Assembly (NCBI GenBank): GCA_947846985.1
Contig: CANTUZ010000006.1
Coordinates: 43,755,707 to 43,819,706 of the forward strand
Length of the DNA: 64,000 nt
DNA from: Fratercula arctica
Taxonomy: Eukaryota; Chordata; Aves; Charadriiformes; Alcidae
Reading direction: 5' to 3'
Positions 60,428 through 64,000 of this stretch are shown here, piece after piece (position 1 is the stretch's first letter; every line of letters starts with the position of its first letter). The position numbers were made by a program, and so were the translations under genes. Below the pieces are notes generated by a model. That model did not search any database. It worked only from the letters and a program-made list of their open reading frames with translations, and was not told the origin of the DNA.

Positions 60428-63400
60428 AATTTCTAGATAGGTTGCTTTGCTTGCTTCACTTCCTCAAGCCTTTTCGTGCAGTCCTTTTTAGTTACACCCA
60501 CAAAATGAGGATATATCTGTTTTGAAGTCTCCATGCCAATTAGTTATTCCCTCCAACACTTCATTCCTGTACTTTCTGTTTCAAGATGGAGTAAGAAGTA
60601 CCTCCAGCAAAACAACTGTAGTAAATACACTATACAGTTGTTCTGAAGTATCATTTTAGCAAAATTTCTAAAAGGGAGAGAATGCAGACTCAAAGATTAA
60701 GCTAGGTAGAAATTATGGTGCAGTGATATCAAAAGCTTAATGTTAGAGAGCATGCCCTCTTACCGTTGGGAGGAGGGGAAGGGAATGTTTGGGATGGAGT
60801 ATTGCTAAACTTTTTCATTTATTTTATTTTTTTCCCCAAAATGTGACTTGTTTTCTTCTCCCATTAATTGTTTCCAAGGAAGTTATCAATGAGGAGAACA
60901 TACCCTTTCCTAAAAGCTTGAGTTTCATGCTTTCCACCTGTACAAGGGGAAATAAGGGAAGGTATAACCAATATTAAGGCGTAAAGCAATGGTTCCCACC
61001 ATTTATTTTTTTTTCTCATTACACTAGAATCTTTGTGGGTAATGTATTAGCATGAATGGCAGAGGAAACTGTAATGAGATTTTCTGTGTTTCTTTAGTCT
61101 TTCTGACTGAGGCAAGGTCCTTTCTCTTTGCACATAAAGTTTTGTGCCTTTTTAAAGTGAAATTTACTGATTTGGTGATTCAAAATTGACTACTTTCCAG
61201 TTGGGAAATGTAGCAATATTTTTCACAGAAGGACAGCAGAACTTCAAAACCTAAATATTAAAAATTATAGTTAGAAATAAATGAGACCATGTCAGAAGGC
61301 TGAGGCTGTGAACTACTATCACAAGGATTGCCCTTTTTCCCCTAATGTTTTTCAAATTAAGTTATTTAAAACTGGGAGTATAAGAAACAGGTTTATTTAG
61401 CTTTTGCTCTTCTCTTGTTATAACTAAACTAAGTTTAACTTGAGGTATCAAGTCAGAGTAATTTCTAATTTAAAATAAGTTATAAATCTCTTTGACCATG
61501 TCAATAGGGTGTGATTAAAATACTTCACTTGTAATATAGATTTTGGGCAACAATGTTAATTAAGGATTATCAAATTATGGTTTTGGTGTGTGATAGAATA
61601 TTCACTAGTTAGTATTAAAGAAAAATTGTAAGAGAACATGTCCTATATGTAGTAACAAAACCTTTAGCTACTTGATTATATCTTGCTAGCATATTTAGCA
61701 TTACTCAATGGAAAATACTTGTTTTTTAGAAGACTGCTTTATTTTTTTTGGTTTCTTCTCCCCACTTCACCCCCTATTTTGCAGACTTTTTTTGACATAG
61801 CAGATTTTGGTGCCTTTTAGGATAAAATTTGAAATTTAAAAATTTGACCAGATTGAATTTTCTTAAATGTTGGGTAGGACGGGATAAAAGTACTTCTGCT
61901 GATGCCATACTGAAAATACTAAAATCAAATTACTTCTGTGAGTAACATTACAAAAAACACCTGTGGAAAAACAGAATATGTAAGATTGAGTAGTTCTAGA
62001 AGTATTACAAATGCTGTGCCTGAACTAGATAATTGAAAAAAATACTGTTTAAAAATGGCTTTAGTTACAATGGGATATTGCCAACATTTAACAGGAGGAG
62101 TTTGTCACTTTTGTGATCCTTAAGTCCTTACGCTACATATTTCATGTTTTTAATAAATTGATATATGCTTTTAGTACTTTAGGAATAGACAACTGTTCAG
62201 GGCATTTTTAATGAGCATGCTACAGCCTGATGCTGCAACAGGAAAAAACTCATCTTGTCTCTTAAAAAAAAAAAAAAAAGCATGCTAAAGCACTGTTGTA
62301 AAAATCTAGCATCTTGCTGCAATTTTTCTGTCTTCCATGCCTAATGCCTCAGCATCAGTAACTTATATATCTGTAAAGAACAAAAAATAAAATTACTTAG
62401 CTTTTCTCAAAAGACTTGAAGGAACCTAAGTGTATCTATAGAGAAAACTTGTGTGGCTTCTGTGCTCTGAACAGGCTGGGCAAAACTCAGAAGGTAAGTA
62501 TCTTTGCTGTTGCTCAATAGTGACTCCTCTGAACAGGTTAATGTTGAGGCCAGAAAAAAATCTCGGCCTCTTTATCCTGGCTGGTTTGCCTCTAAGGAAT
62601 TATTAAGTAAATGGGGAGCACTTGAAGGAATGTCAGTTCTGGACATCGCAGGGTAGGCATGTCTTGGGAGCAACCATTAATGCCTGCTGAAACTGGCTTT
62701 TGCAGTCTTTCAAGGTAAGAGAAGTATAGTTAATGCAAACTTTTTAAAAGGGAAGTGGAATTTCGTATGTAACTCCTGCTTAGCGACTTTGCAAATGAAT
62801 ATTGTAGAAATGGAAATAAATGGCACAAGACTTTAAATTAATTTTGTACTAAAAGACAATATTGTGGGAGCAGACTTCTATCAGTTGATCTCAATTTACT
62901 TTAGAACCTACTTTCTTTCAAACAAAATGAAACTGTTAAGTAAATTTTGTACTGATTACAGTAGTATTTCACTTTAATACTTGATAGACTTAATTAAAAT
63001 ATTCTCAAGCAAGTATATAACTACTACAGTGATTTTATATGTATGTATTTTTTAACTGATTGGAACGGCATTTTGTAATATACTAAGTCTTATCCTATGG
63101 CAAGATGATATTGCCAGAAAGGAAGTTTAGTCAAGTTTTTCACCTGCTGCTTTGTGGAAATAATGTAGGAGTCGCTCTTTCAGTGTATTGGAGAGGAAAT
63201 GAGGGAGAGCAGATTTTCTTCTTGCTTTGAGATAAGCCAGAAGTTCCCAATTGTTGAGGTCTGCTTTCCTAATGAGGCACACCAACATTTGAGCTAAAGC
63301 ACCAAACGGAGCAAAGCTGAAAAGCTCTACTGGGATTCTAAATGGAGACCTATGCTGCCAACATTGGTGGTGAAGAGAGGTTTGTTCTAGAAAGGTCAAA

Positions 63401-64000
63401 GACAGCTGAGCTGAAGCAGTGGGAAGAATTAAAGCAAGTGCAACAATATAATTAAGTAAAACTAGATTATTTGAATAAAATATTATGTAAAAATAGAAGC
63501 CTCACACTGATTCACAGAGTACAGAATCAATTTCACTGACTGTTTAAACATTACGCTTTATGCTGAAGTGAATACAGAGCAGCATAAGATATGCTAATGT
63601 GTCCGTGTGCAGTTTCAAATTTAATTCTCATACACTATCAGAAAACTTACTTTGGCAATTCATATGATTTTTATTTTGCAAATTGCAACCTAACGTTGCA
63701 ACCAATGTTTATTAAACTTTCTTCAGGAAAATATGGAAAGCAGAGAAAAACACCGTGCTAGGAGGAGTGTGTAATTTAGAGTGATCAATTAAATAGTTTA
63801 ATTAGAACATACCAATAATCTTAAGTCAAACATTGTAGGTTGAGTGTGACAATGACTGACTTAGATTCCAAAGTGAATCTAGATTTGCACTCAATTTGTA
63901 TTCTTGTATTAAATAAAAGAATGTCCTTAAGAAAGCTTCTAAAATTAGTCAGATGTGCAAACAGCTTGACAAAGGCTACTTTTAAATTATTTCCAGAATG

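Larger units (their letters stand above)
59339..64000 (+). other. SMC4: SMC4 intron hosting mir-15b/16-2 (runs off the window)
   Basis: At least 4.66 kb. The two microRNA hairpins lie within the first 350 bases. Beyond them are an A-rich low-complexity patch at 60,387-60,427, a poly(A) at 62,264-62,279 and plain AT-rich DNA. The exon starting GEVEQIAMM is not present. Confidence 0.85.

Noticed and set aside
63127..63399. 90-codon minus-strand open frame in the SMC4 intron, with a fairly balanced amino-acid mix
   Set aside because: No family resemblance I can name and no polyadenylation signal or acceptor that I could tie to it. A chance frame or an old retroposed fragment is more likely; a protein search would decide.
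59339..64000. Search for the next SMC4 exon (GEVEQIAMMKPKG and following)
   Set aside because: No matching coding stretch was found before the window ends, so the intron is taken to continue beyond the edge.

Overview
The window is nuclear DNA from a vertebrate, most likely a bird. It is AT-rich with long introns, has one strong CpG island, and carries two head-to-head genes whose human counterparts are neighbours on 3q25. The miR-15b and miR-16 mature sequences have the G and U variants near their 3' ends that I recall from chicken. IFT80 is compressed into about 52 kb, and no intact LINE is evident. I cannot name the species.

Minus strand, about 345 to 52,100: the complete IFT80 coding sequence (intraflagellar transport complex B, cilia). 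I could join 19 coding exons with matching splice phases into a 778-residue protein (human: 777). The initiator ATG is in a small exon at 49,645-49,732, followed by what reads as a U12-type AT-AC intron. A six-codon upstream ORF ends one base before the main ATG. The last exon ends at 440, with a poly(A) signal at 367-372.

About 51,400-53,500: a CpG island that serves as a shared, bidirectional promoter. It holds a full match to the RFX X-box consensus (52,267-52,280), fitting a ciliary gene. It also holds YY1-like sites and a CHR-like hexamer, which would fit the cell-cycle gene on the other side.

Plus strand, 55,101 to beyond the right edge: the 5' part of SMC4 (condensin ATPase). Four coding exons give the N-terminal tail, the Walker A motif and the head up to the sequence ending FLILQ. 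The next exon is not in the window. The last visible intron carries the mir-15b and mir-16-2 hairpins.

The rest is intronic: homopolymer and simple repeats, a 97-bp terminal-inverted-repeat or LTR-like element, a short mariner-like fragment, two sizeable inverted repeats, and two unassigned minus-strand open segments with splice signals. One of these (47,841-48,002) would fit in frame as a cassette exon of IFT80. Together the genes pair a ciliary transport gene with a chromosome-condensation gene that hosts a microRNA cluster known to restrain the cell cycle.
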